DNA from: AP-15 sp963832875
GTDB taxonomy: Bacteria; Pseudomonadota; Alphaproteobacteria; ATCC43930; CGMCC-115725
Length of the DNA stretch: 64,000 nucleotides
NCBI GenBank assembly: GCA_963832875.1
Contig: CAWHWB010000003.1
Span: 744,001-808,000, forward strand
Direction: 5' to 3'
Below, piece by piece: positions 54,401-61,911 of this stretch. How positions within the stretch are numbered: the stretch's first letter is position 1; each line of letters opens with the position of its first letter. Under the pieces are notes generated by a model. It did not search any database, was not told where the DNA came from, and was given only the letters and a program-made list of their open reading frames with translations. The position numbers were made by a program, and so were the translations under genes.

Positions 54401-55965
54401 CCGGCGCTTCCCGCAGCATATGCGAGCGTTCCGAGCGATGCGCCCGAATCGACAGCAAGGGCGCCGCCGACCGACACCGCGACCGCGCCCCCGGGGCCGG
54501 CGCCGAAGCTCTGTGCAAGCACGCTCGTCCCGTTCTGCACTGCGAGCTGCCCGGCGACAATCGTTATCGATCCGCCGCCGCCAACCCCCGAGGTGTTTGA
54601 AAGAATCCCTTTTTGCGAGAAATACCCTGTCGTTTGATCCACAGGGGCGGAAACATCGACAAGCACCGCCTCCGCTGAGACTACGATCGGGCCGCCCGTG
54701 CCACTTCCCTGGGCTGAGCTTATCACTGCAGCTCCATTGGTGAGTGCAAGTTGCCCGGTGGCCATGATTGCGATCGCGCCGCCCGCGCCGGTCCCCAGGG
54801 TGGAGCTGGTTAATGCGGCCCCGTTGGCCAGGCTGATCTGCCCAGCGGCCACCGAAAGCTGTCCCGAATCACCCTCAGCGACGCCGCCGACCGCCACAGT
54901 GCTGTTGTCGACCGAGATGCCACCGGCCGGAGATGTCCGGATTACGATGTCACCGCCGGTGCCGCCCGCTTCCGCGATGGCGTGGACATTGGCTGAATTG
55001 CGCAGAGTAATCTGGCCGTCGCCGCGCAGCGCGATTTGCCCGCCGGGACCCGAACCGTAATTGTCAGCGTTGATCTGGCTGGCGTCGATCGTCAACGCTC
55101 CGGAGCGGATGAACACGCTGCCGCCGCCAGCGGGATTGCTCTTGTTGCTGACGTCGAGTGTCGAGCCGCCGGCGATGCCGACCGGACCGAAGCTGGTCAC
55201 CGTCAAGGCCCCAGTGTTGCGCGGGTCGACCGGCACCTCGCCCGCTCCGGCGACGCTCGCCACATGGATCGTGCCGCCGGGGGCGGTGAGCCTGCCGCCC
55301 TTGATCGCGATCGGTCCGCCGACCAGCCCGAGGGCCCCCGGCACCGGCCCGAGGGTGCTGCCGTCGACCGTGATCGCGGCGGGCCTCGCGGTCAGAAAGC
55401 CGAACGCCGCCGGGGCCGCCGCGCTCAGGGTGCCGTTGGCGCTGGTCACTTGGAAGCGTTTGCCATCAGCCAGCTTGAGATAGTCGGCAGTCGAGGCGTG
55501 AAAGCTGCCCAAGACGCTGACCGTGGCGTGCGGCCCAAAGACGATGCCGCTCGGGTTGATCAGGTAGAGATTGGCCCCGGCGATCGTTGATTGGATCTTG
55601 CCGTCGATCGACGAAACGCTGCCGCCGGTGACCCCGCCGATCACGTTGCTGATGGTCTTTGGCCCGCTGAACGCGGCCGTCTGGCCGTTTGACAGACCGA
55701 ACTGCCCAAAGCTTTGAAAGAGGTTGCCGCCGACCTGCTTGCCGAGGTTCGCGCCGATCGCATAAACGCCGTTGGTCGGCACCAGCGTCTGCGCCGGTGA
55801 GAAGCGCCCATCGATCGTAATGCTGGTGGCTCCCGCGGCCATGGCCCCCCGGGGCGCTGCCACCGCAAGCAAGCCCGCCGTGGCGACGGCTAAAGAGATT
55901 TTGCCTGCGAAAGCCACAGCAGAAAGTCCCCGCCGCAAACCCGATGATTCGACTATGCGGGACAC
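51421..55965 (-). CDS. TpsA-type filamentous haemagglutinin-like exoprotein
   Basis: About 1514 residues from a GTG at 55965; a TTG at 56064 is the other option. A long basic signal region ends at RGAMAAG. The TPS secretion domain follows (about 45-165), with NLYLINPSGIVFGPHATVSVLGSFHAS. Then come more than fifteen repeats of roughly 45 residues of the type GNAGDVTVTAG/LSIxxGGxIxS, as expected for a right-handed beta helix. The C-terminus has DSCAARANRPQSSL and GRGGLPQDP, a tail found in cyanobacterial relatives. Partner of the TpsB at 44528-46282. Likely an adhesin or surface fibre. Confidence 0.9.
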   Translation of the reverse strand: MSRIVESSGLRRGLSAVAFAGKISLAVATAGLLAVAAPRGAMAAGATSITIDGRFSPAQTLVPTNGVYAIGANLGKQVGGNLFQSFGQFGLSNGQTAAFSGPKTISNVIGGVTGGSVSSIDGKIQSTIAGANLYLINPSGIVFGPHATVSVLGSFHASTADYLKLADGKRFQVTSANGTLSAAAPAAFGFLTARPAAITVDGSTLGPVPGALGLVGGPIAIKGGRLTAPGGTIHVASVAGAGEVPVDPRNTGALTVTSFGPVGIAGGSTLDVSNKSNPAGGGSVFIRSGALTIDASQINADNYGSGPGGQIALRGDGQITLRNSANVHAIAEAGGTGGDIVIRTSPAGGISVDNSTVAVGGVAEGDSGQLSVAAGQISLANGAALTSSTLGTGAGGAIAIMATGQLALTNGAAVISSAQGSGTGGPIVVSAEAVLVDVSAPVDQTTGYFSQKGILSNTSGVGGGGSITIVAGQLAVQNGTSVLAQSFGAGPGGAVAVSVGGALAVDSGASLGTLAYAAGSAGKVTVNAGSIAIDMSVGAGPSYLDGIGSQQFEGGSGNAGDVAVTAGALTIRSYGLLQSVTFGAGDSGNVSVDVAGALSVNGPGGTPQFQTGISAGSQGTGNAGAVSVSAGEVALLSNGLIASDTVGGNGGSVSVNVAGELTIDGAGGDPNFFTGITSDADPGSTGQAGTISVNASSIKLANYGEISSTALGPSGTPGSSGYLPASTGNAGNVMVTAGNLSIDSNGEIESATLASGKGGQVAVMVDGGLTIDGAGSNPTGLTGITATSEGSGDAGTVTVTAGTLSIAHIGLISSSTAEVRGLGPASGNGGSVFVTVDGQLTIDGAGTDPDLLPTGIATNSYAGSTGNAGDVTVAAGALSVVNGGAISSALRPDDDFPASKGSAGSVTVAVDGLLSIDGTGSRIGTETIQGSIGHAGSVVVTAPQIALTDNAQITSATFGSGAGGSVAVDAAGALSIDGSSSISADTESTGNAGRLTVNAGTLSLTNMGEISSSTFGSGNGGVAVVDVPGFLSIDGGGSSISAIAGPGSTGQAGDLGVTAGTLSITNGGLVASATAGAGNGGNVAVTVADAATLSGLGSDGSPGGVSAASLPGSSGAAGEVMLTAGGMIALSDGAEVTSSTAGAGAGGSVQVAAQGPLTLSDPGTGITASASVTASGNAGSVMVTAPQVTITTGGEIASTTAGSGAGGLVAVTTPGALVLDGMGTEIAASATGPQSGPGGDVTVAAGSLLVEDGAQIASSTAGPGKGGDVAVTVAGDITLSGPGPQITARSTGSGDAGSITLAAVRLLTSNGAGISTEAETSTASGGNITLSVGDFLYLVNSQVTTSVKGETGNGGNILIDPQLAVLDQSNIIAQAIEGHGGNITIDAGAYIASAGSIVSATSQLGVSGLVTIDGPLVDLNGTLVVLSSQLRNAVALTRDSCAARANRPQSSLIEAGRGGLPQDPDATLPALYLAGRDLPSTRHAAAPTPNPTIATGTQSALHTSLRLTMLCGAR

Positions 55966-56163
55966 GATCGAGCGTGTCCAGGACCGGCAGGCATGCGCCG
56001 GCGCGGTCTTCCGATCGGGCTGTTGACGATCAGCGACCTCGCCGCTGGGACGTGCCCGGTACAAGGTCTATCTGGATGGCCGCGCCGAAGCCGGGGCCCT
56101 CGCCGCGAGCCGGCAGCAGGATGTCGGAGGCTGCGTTGCGCGCGGCAACTGGCTCGCGAGGGG

Positions 56164-57060
56164 TTATGGCCGCGAAATAGGCGCGCGGCGGCGCCGGCGG
56201 ATGACGCCAAGGGCAATCAGGCCGGCGCCAAGCAGAGAGAGCGAGGCCGGTTCCGGCGTCGGGTAGATTATAGTGGAGTCGGTGATCCCAAGATCATCGC
56301 CACCGTAGACGGCGCCGTCGATCACGGAATCATCGACAAGGATCGACCCCTCATTGATATCCATATAAAGTCCCGCCGTCGGCGTCTGCCCGTTGTCGAT
56401 CGTCAGCGGGCCGCCGGAACCGAAGTTGAACAGGACCTCGCCGGGGGTGAGCCCTCCGGTGAGGATGATGCTGCCGTCGAAGGCGATCGCAGCGGAGTCG
56501 ATATCCGGGATGTTGACGACCACATTTTCGCTGCCGTCGCCGTTAATGGTAAAAGTGGTCCCGGCGACAAAACTCGGGTCGATCGTCGCGGTGAATATTT
56601 CGTTGCCGGTGCCGTCCGGGATCCCGCTCGAAGCGGTGACCGTTCCACCGGAGGCAAGAACCAGAGCCGCCCCGGTTTCGGCGCTAAAAGTCGAGGACGC
56701 GGTGGTGAGGGTGCTAACGTCCGTGGTGACGTTTCCGGCCCCATAGGTGGGGCCGCCGCTGACCACTACATCGCTGTCGTCCAGGTTGTACTGACCGGTA
56801 TTCCCCGCGGCGAACTCGACCGTGCCGGTAACGGTGCCCGGGCCGGGCATGGCGGTAAACCCGCCAGAATCGGCGACCTCGATGTTGCCGACGACGGTCG
56901 AGTCCTGGAAAACTACATTACCGCATGGGCACACCACGGCAGCAGGCGGGGGCTTGAGCTTTCCGGCATGCGCCTGCGGGATCGCCAAACCGGTCGCAGC
57001 CACAACGGCGACAGCCCCGAGATAGCCCGAGCCGGACAGAACCTTAGGCAACCGCGTCAT
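56164..57060 (-). CDS. PEP-CTERM sorting domain protein
   Basis: 298 residues. A signal peptide (GYLGAVAVVAATGLAIPQAHAG) is followed by a strand-rich, Gly/Thr/Asp-rich body rich in GTVT and DSTIIY elements. The C-terminal sorting signal is TPEPASLSLLGAGLIALGVIRRRRR: PEP box, hydrophobic helix, basic tail. Exosortase/EpsH systems cut and anchor such proteins, often for floc or matrix formation. No exosortase is in the window. A sigma-54 type promoter precedes it. Confidence 0.92.
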   Translation of the reverse strand: MTRLPKVLSGSGYLGAVAVVAATGLAIPQAHAGKLKPPPAAVVCPCGNVVFQDSTVVGNIEVADSGGFTAMPGPGTVTGTVEFAAGNTGQYNLDDSDVVVSGGPTYGAGNVTTDVSTLTTASSTFSAETGAALVLASGGTVTASSGIPDGTGNEIFTATIDPSFVAGTTFTINGDGSENVVVNIPDIDSAAIAFDGSIILTGGLTPGEVLFNFGSGGPLTIDNGQTPTAGLYMDINEGSILVDDSVIDGAVYGGDDLGITDSTIIYPTPEPASLSLLGAGLIALGVIRRRRRAPISRP

Positions 57061-57100
57061 GCAATGTTCCCCTCTATCGCTCTGTTGTGATTTTCAGATA

Positions 57101-57116
57101 CGCAAATTTCGCGCCA
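57101..57116 (-). promoter_or_regulatory. Sigma-54 (-24/-12) promoter of the PEP-CTERM gene
   Basis: Reverse-strand TGGCGCGAAATTTGCG fits the consensus TGGCAC-N5-TTGCW at 14 of 16 positions, including the GG and GC. Transcription would start about 12 bases on, near 57090, some 30 bases before the ATG at 57060. PEP-CTERM genes are known to be under RpoN with the PrsK/PrsR two-component system in other bacteria. Confidence 0.65.
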
Positions 57117-57150
57117 TGTCAAAGATGTGAATGGCTTGGCTCCGATCGGC

Positions 57151-57164
57151 CTACCTTAAGGTAG
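57151..57164. promoter_or_regulatory. Perfect palindrome upstream of the sigma-54 promoter
   Basis: CTACCTTAAGGTAG, 14 bp, about 35 bp upstream of the -24 element. It is placed where an enhancer-binding protein such as PrsR could bind, though such sites are often further away. Confidence 0.5.
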
Positions 57165-57517
57165 CAAAATGTAAAGTTTGCCGACAGCTTTTGCCCCCTC
57201 TCTGGGAAGCGCCTCTAAAGGATTAGATCATCGGGTAGCTCACACGGTTGGCGCCAATCACCGCCCTTGTTTCAGTGCGTGCTCTAAATTATTTCAAATG
57301 CTTGGCCTTGTCCCGCGATCCCATTAGGGCGGATGAAATTGTCCCGAGAGGGACGCTGAAAGCCAGAGCAGTTCTACCCTACGATGATGTCGGATTTCTT
57401 TACATATCCTATCCCCCGATCGTCGCCGTGCCGCCGGAGGTCGCTCCTGCCGCTCGGCTTTAACCGTGAAGCGGCGAAGGCAGGCCCGATGCCGCCGATT
57501 GCTCGGGGCCTGCGCAC

Positions 57518-58021
57518 TCAGCCCTTCGCGGCGGGGTGGCCGGCCGGGGTTTCGGCGCGCATGCCGCTGCCGGCGATCAGCATCTCGACGGCGAATGCGC
57601 CGATTGCGGCGATCGTGCACAGGACGGCGAGCCCGAAGGTGGTGAACAGGACCGAAGCCACGGTCGCGTCCTTCAACGCGCCGACAAACAGCGTCAGCAC
57701 CGAGACGCAGGTGAGGGCGCCGGCGACGGCGGCCAGCACCACCGCGGTATCGAGCGCCAGCGACCGCCGGCGCAGCCGCGCCAATTGGGCCGTCACCGCC
57801 GCGGTCTCCTCGCCGCCGCTACCCTCGATCGCCTTGGTGATCAGGTCGGCGACCCGCGCGAGACGGGTCGAGAATACGTTCAAGAGGGTGGCGATACCGG
57901 ACAGCAGAAACACCGGCGTCAGCGCCACCTGGATGACATGGGCGACAACGTCGAGCGGTGATGAGGTCGGGATGGCGAGACCGGGCATGTCGCTCGCGGC
58001 AAGGACTGACGCCCGCACCAT
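57518..58021 (-). CDS. DUF2721 family membrane protein
   Basis: 167 residues from the ATG at 58021 (GGGGAG seven bases upstream). Three transmembrane helices: VIQVALTPVFLLSGIATLLNVF, then ALDTAVVLAAVAGALTCVSVLTLFVG and VLFTTFGLAVLCTIAAIGAFAVEMLIA, with a charged loop SGGEETAAVTAQLARLRRR between the first two. This is the DUF2721 layout; function unknown. It stands alone between the PEP-CTERM gene and the AT-rich island. Confidence 0.85.
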   Translation of the reverse strand: MVRASVLAASDMPGLAIPTSSPLDVVAHVIQVALTPVFLLSGIATLLNVFSTRLARVADLITKAIEGSGGEETAAVTAQLARLRRRSLALDTAVVLAAVAGALTCVSVLTLFVGALKDATVASVLFTTFGLAVLCTIAAIGAFAVEMLIAGSGMRAETPAGHPAAKG

Positions 58022-58384
58022 ACACCGCTCCCCGCCCCGCACCGTCGATCTTCACCCGCACCGGCCAGCCGGGGGGCGAAGTCGGGCTCGGTTACAAGGC
58101 GGCGCGCGCGCCCGGTCGGCGGATCGGTGTTGCTCCGGCCAATGGTTCGAAGGGTTCGTCATCGTCCTCCTCCTGCGCTTCGCCCACTGCCTCTTCCGTC
58201 CGCCCCAGCCGACAGTTTTATCGCTCCTCTCTTAAAGCAGCCGCAGCTGGCTGCATCACCTGGTTCCCCGATTATGAAGGCGTTCCACCTTTGCCGGTGG
58301 TCCGGCATTACGACCTGAGCTACCGTTAACAACACGACCTTACCGATTAAGGTAAAACCCCGGGTCGGATCGAGTTGGGTACAA
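58022..58384. other. Spacer before the AT-rich island
   Basis: 363 bp. The first 150 are GC-rich; from about 58200 the base use changes. Around 58270-58325 the reverse strand shows tRNA-like pieces (GGTAGCTCAGG and TTCATAATC) but no foldable tRNA. No gene seen. Confidence 0.4.
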
Positions 58385-59202
58385 ATGCGGCGATCAAGGC
58401 CACTGGTAGACGCTTCCGAAGCCACCGACGACTTCGACCTAGATCTCGCACTAGAAGATGTCGAGGACGAGGCCGAGAGAGCGGCACCGGAACATATTCG
58501 GTTCAATATCTCATTCTATGGCGTGGACTACCCTGTAGAGAGCGTAGTACAACGCATGCAGCGTCGTGACTTTTTTATACCAGACTTTCAGCGCTCATAT
58601 GTATGGTCACAAAAACAAGCTTCGCGGTTTATAGAATCGCTATTATATGGATTGCCAGTTCCGGGAATCTTTCTATATCGGGAAACGGAATCAGGGCGTC
58701 ACCTTATCGTTGATGGACAGCAGCGGCTAAAAACGTTGCAGTTCTTTTTCAATGAGGATTTTTGGGGAGAGAAAATTTCGCCTCATCGAAGATCAGGAGT
58801 TAATATCTGGCGTTTTATTATGATCTTGCTAGTTATAACCGTCCAATGACAAAGTTTCTCAATGCCTTTACCAATCAAAGGAGAAAATTATCGGACGCCG
58901 AGGCGGAAGAATTCAAAGCGCTATTTAACCAAACTGTGCAATTAGCTAGAAGTGGATTGCTCCCGAGACCGTTCCGGCCGGAACGTGCCTTGAACGCGGC
59001 GGTGTTTGATTCGGTGATGGTCGGTTTGGCTTCTCGCCTCCGCCAAGGCCCGATAGGCGATGTTCGACGGCTTTCAGAGGTTTATCAAGCTCTGATCCGG
59101 GCTCCAGACTAGATTGATGCTTATCTTCGCGCGACGGCGGATGAAGATAAAGTTAAAGCCCGTATGCGCCTTTCAGTAGAAGCGTTTTCGCGAGTTTCGT
59201 AA
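58385..59202 (+). pseudogene. DUF262 (GmrSD-like/ParB-like) gene, internally deleted
   Basis: The N-terminal part is intact: VESVVQRMQRRDFFIPDFQR, then WSQKQASRFIESLLYGLPVPGIFLY and the nucleotide-binding LIVDGQQRLKTL. At about 58760-58820 roughly 300 bp seem missing and the frame shifts; the C-terminal part resumes as LAFYYDLASYNRPMTKFLNAF and RPFRPERALNAAVFDSVMVGL. It then meets an in-frame TAG at 59110 and a final TAA at 59200. DUF262 proteins cut modified DNA (GmrSD) or act in other defence systems. Low GC compared with its surroundings. Dead gene, clearly once paired with the HEPN gene that follows. Confidence 0.82.
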
Positions 59203-59207
59203 ATCGT

Positions 59208-59669
59208 ATGTTGCTTGAGGTAGAACGGCGACTACGGAGCATGGATAACGCTTTAACGAACTTGCGCTCACAGTCATTGGACGAGTTTATTGTTTCGATG
59301 AGCCTTCAGTATCTTTGTGTAAGAATGTCGGGAAATCTTGAGACATGTATACGAGACGTTCTCAGAGAATACACACGTACCAGGGCTAACCCTACCGTTC
59401 TAAGAGCGATCGAAAGGAGACTGGCAGGGTTCCAGAATCCACGGTGTCAGAGGATAGTGGAAATTTTGGCAGAATTTGATATTAGCTGGTCTAGCAAATT
59501 TGAAAATTTTGCGAGCATTGATGACATGAAAGATCGGATAGATTCTATAGTCGTCAATCGGAACCTCATTGCGCACGGAAGGCCCACAGGCATATCGGCC
59601 ACGAGAATTACTGAGTTCAACGTCGCGCATCGAAGGACCGTGGAATTTATCCACGAGATGATCCTTTAA
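59208..59669 (+). CDS. HEPN domain protein (MAE_28990/RiboL-PSP type)
   Basis: 153 residues. Helical throughout; the active-site-like RxxxxH is in VVNRNLIAHGRPTGISATRITEF, preceded by LSGNLETCIRD-type helix RMSGNLETCIRDVLREYTR. HEPN proteins of this type are commonly encoded directly behind DUF262 genes. The motif and frame are intact although the partner is broken, so it could still be expressed. The coding bases are AT-rich, in line with horizontal transfer. A Met 11 codons further on is an alternative start. Confidence 0.75.
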   Translation: MLLEVERRLRSMDNALTNLRSQSLDEFIVSMSLQYLCVRMSGNLETCIRDVLREYTRTRANPTVLRAIERRLAGFQNPRCQRIVEILAEFDISWSSKFENFASIDDMKDRIDSIVVNRNLIAHGRPTGISATRITEFNVAHRRTVEFIHEMIL

Positions 59670-59891
59670 TAGGCGTTTTCAAATAGGCGAGCATCGATAG
59701 ACGTGGGACGTCTGGGCGCATTGAGAAGTGCCGAACATGGTGAGCTGCACAGCGAACCGATATCTGACCAGCGCTGACCGCTGCAGCAGGCCCGAATTCA
59801 GCCTTGCTCTAAGGGGCGGTGGCAGAGGAAGGTCGGGGCGCAGGCGTTTCCGCGGGGACGCGGCAGGGGAAACTTCGCGGCCCCCGCCCGG

Positions 59892-61742
59892 TCAGGCGGC
59901 GCGGGGGCGGCGGCTGCGGACGCGGGTGTTGCCGGTGTTTTCCTCGTCGAACAGTTCGGCGAGTTTTTCGAGCATGACGCCGCCCAATTGCTCGGCGTCG
60001 ACGATGGTAACGGCGCGGCGGTAGTAGCGGGTCACGTCGTGGCCGATGCCGATCGCGGTCAGTTCGACCTCGCCCAGCTTCTCGATGTCGCGAATCACTT
60101 CGCGCAAATGCTTTTCGAGGTAGTTGCCGGGGTTGACCGAGAGCGTCGAATCATCGACCGGGGCGCCGTCGGAAATCACCATTAGGATGCGGCGCTGCTC
60201 GGTGCGCTCGCGCAGCCGGTTGTGCGCCCAAGCCAAGGCCTCGCCGTCGATGTTTTCCTTGAGGATGCCTTCGCGCAGCATCAGCCCGAGATTGCGCCGC
60301 GCGCGGCGCCACGGCGCGTCGGCGGGTTTGTAGACGATGTGCCTCAGATCGTTGAGCCGGCCGGGGTTGGCGGGCTTGCCGGCGGCAATCCAGCGCTCGC
60401 GCGACTGGCCGCCCTTCCAGGCGCGCGTGGTAAAGCCGAGGATCTCGACCTTGACCGCGCAGCGTTCAAGGGTGCGCGCCAGGATGTCGGCGCTCATCGC
60501 CGCGACGGTGATCGGCCGGCCGCGCATCGAGCCCGAATTGTCGATCAAGAGGGTGACGACGGTGTCGCGGAAATCCATTTCGCGCTCGCGCTTGAAGGCG
60601 AGCGGTAGGATCGGGTTGGCGACGACGCGCGACAGCCGCGCCGCGTCAAGCAGCCCCTCGTCAAGGTCGAACTCCCAGGCGCGGGTCTGCTTGGCGAGCA
60701 GCTTGCGCTGCAATCGGTTGGCGAGCCGGGCGATGACGCTCTGCAGATGCGCGATCTGCTGATCGAGCAATTGGCGCAGCCGCGACAGTTCGTCGGGGTC
60801 GCACAGCTCGTCGGCCTCGACGACCTCGTCCGACGCGGTCGAGAAGGCGCGGTAAATCGCGGTGTCGTCGGGGCGTCCGCGCGGCAGGGTTCCGGGGCGG
60901 CCGGGCCGGCCGGGATCGTCGTCGCTCGACCCCGGCATCATCTCGCCGTCGCCGGCATCGGCCGCATCTTGCGCATCCTCGGCCTCGCCGTCGGCGGGCG
61001 AGCCGTCCGGCGAGGGCTGCGCGCCGGTGGTCGCACCCTCGCCTTCGCTCTGGTTCTCGCCCTCGGCCTCTTCGCCCTCCTGCTGCTCGTCGCTCTCCGA
61101 CTCCTCAGCCTCGCCCAGATCAATGTCGAGATCCTGCAGCATGCGGCGGGTGACCCGCGCATATTCCTCCTGGTCGAGGATGGTGCGGTCGAGCTCGCCC
61201 AAATCCCTGGCGATCCGGGCCTCCAGCCACGGGCGCCACAGATCGACGACGCGCCGCGCCGAGGGCGGCGGCGGCTCATGGGTCAGAGCCTGGCGGGTCA
61301 ACAGCCGGACCGCCTCGGCCATCGTGCTTTCGGTGCGCTCGGTGATGCGCTCAAAGCCCTGGCGTCGATACTGCTCGTCAAGCACCGCGGCGAGGTTGGC
61401 GGCGACCCCCGCCATCCGGCGCGAGCCCAAGGCCTCGACCCGCGCCTGCTCGACCGCCTCGAAGACGGCGCGCGCCAACGGGCTGCCCGGGACGCGGCGG
61501 CTGTGCACCGCGTCGTCATGATAGCGCAGCCGCAAGGCCATGCTATCAGCGGCACCGCGCAACTGCGCCGCCTCGTCGGCCGGCAGATCGCGCGGCGGGT
61601 TTGGCAGCCGGATCCGAGTGCCGCTGAGCCCGGCCGCTTCGGGGCCAAAACCGACGGTCAGGTCGTCGCGCTCGGCGATCGCACGCAGGGTCGCTGCGGT
61701 CGCCCGCTTGAAGATCTCGGTCGGGGAATATTCCTGCGCCAT
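59892..61742 (-). CDS. cobT: Cobaltochelatase subunit CobT
   Basis: 616 residues from the ATG at 61742; the frame upstream runs through a hairpin repeat and is not taken. The N-terminal helical part EIFKRATAATLRAIAERDDL is typical of CobT, an acidic Glu/Asp-rich middle covers about 200-280, and a C-terminal VWA domain has the MIDAS motif LLIDNSGSMRG. With CobN and CobS it inserts cobalt in aerobic cobalamin synthesis. CobS is encoded upstream in the same direction. CobN is not in the window. Confidence 0.95.
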   Translation of the reverse strand: MAQEYSPTEIFKRATAATLRAIAERDDLTVGFGPEAAGLSGTRIRLPNPPRDLPADEAAQLRGAADSMALRLRYHDDAVHSRRVPGSPLARAVFEAVEQARVEALGSRRMAGVAANLAAVLDEQYRRQGFERITERTESTMAEAVRLLTRQALTHEPPPPSARRVVDLWRPWLEARIARDLGELDRTILDQEEYARVTRRMLQDLDIDLGEAEESESDEQQEGEEAEGENQSEGEGATTGAQPSPDGSPADGEAEDAQDAADAGDGEMMPGSSDDDPGRPGRPGTLPRGRPDDTAIYRAFSTASDEVVEADELCDPDELSRLRQLLDQQIAHLQSVIARLANRLQRKLLAKQTRAWEFDLDEGLLDAARLSRVVANPILPLAFKREREMDFRDTVVTLLIDNSGSMRGRPITVAAMSADILARTLERCAVKVEILGFTTRAWKGGQSRERWIAAGKPANPGRLNDLRHIVYKPADAPWRRARRNLGLMLREGILKENIDGEALAWAHNRLRERTEQRRILMVISDGAPVDDSTLSVNPGNYLEKHLREVIRDIEKLGEVELTAIGIGHDVTRYYRRAVTIVDAEQLGGVMLEKLAELFDEENTGNTRVRSRRPRAA

Positions 61743-61773
61743 CAGCTCTGCGATCAATCCAATCCGTGCCTCG

Positions 61774-61861
61774 TGCCCGGACTTGATCCGGGCATCCACG
61801 TCTTGGCGCCCGGGGCAGCCGAGCCGAAGGAAGGCGTGGATGGCCGGGTCGAGCCCGGCCG
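61774..61861. repeat. Inverted pair of hairpin repeats between cobT and cobS
   Basis: Two copies of the CGTGGATGSCCGGRTCRAGYCCGG type element face each other: 61774-61800 (stem GCCCGGA/TCCGGGC) and 61835-61861 (stem GGCCGGG/CCCGGCC). They are small palindromes found in hundreds of copies in many alphaproteobacteria. They sit between the two cob genes and can pair with each other or fold alone. Confidence 0.75.
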
Positions 61862-61911
61862 CGGGAACTTTGCGTTATCCGGCCGTTTGCAGAACATTCA
61901 TCCGAGGGACC

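Larger units (their letters stand above)
57061..57517. other. Upstream region of the PEP-CTERM gene
   Basis: 457 bp, more AT-rich than average. On the reverse strand it carries a sigma-54-like -24/-12 element at 57101-57116 and a palindrome at 57151-57164 (both listed separately). Between 57250 and 57460 no gene can be supported. Confidence 0.5.

Noticed and set aside
55990..56160. Forward-strand frame containing RYKVYLDGRAEAG
   Set aside because: Looks protein-like for about 45 codons but has no start codon or ribosome site and ends inside the PEP-CTERM gene on the other strand.
58225..58335. tRNA-like pieces on the reverse strand (GGTAGCTCAGG and TTCATAATC)
   Set aside because: The anticodon stem does not pair, the spacing between the D-arm-like and anticodon-like parts is too long, and no matching acceptor stem or T arm is found.
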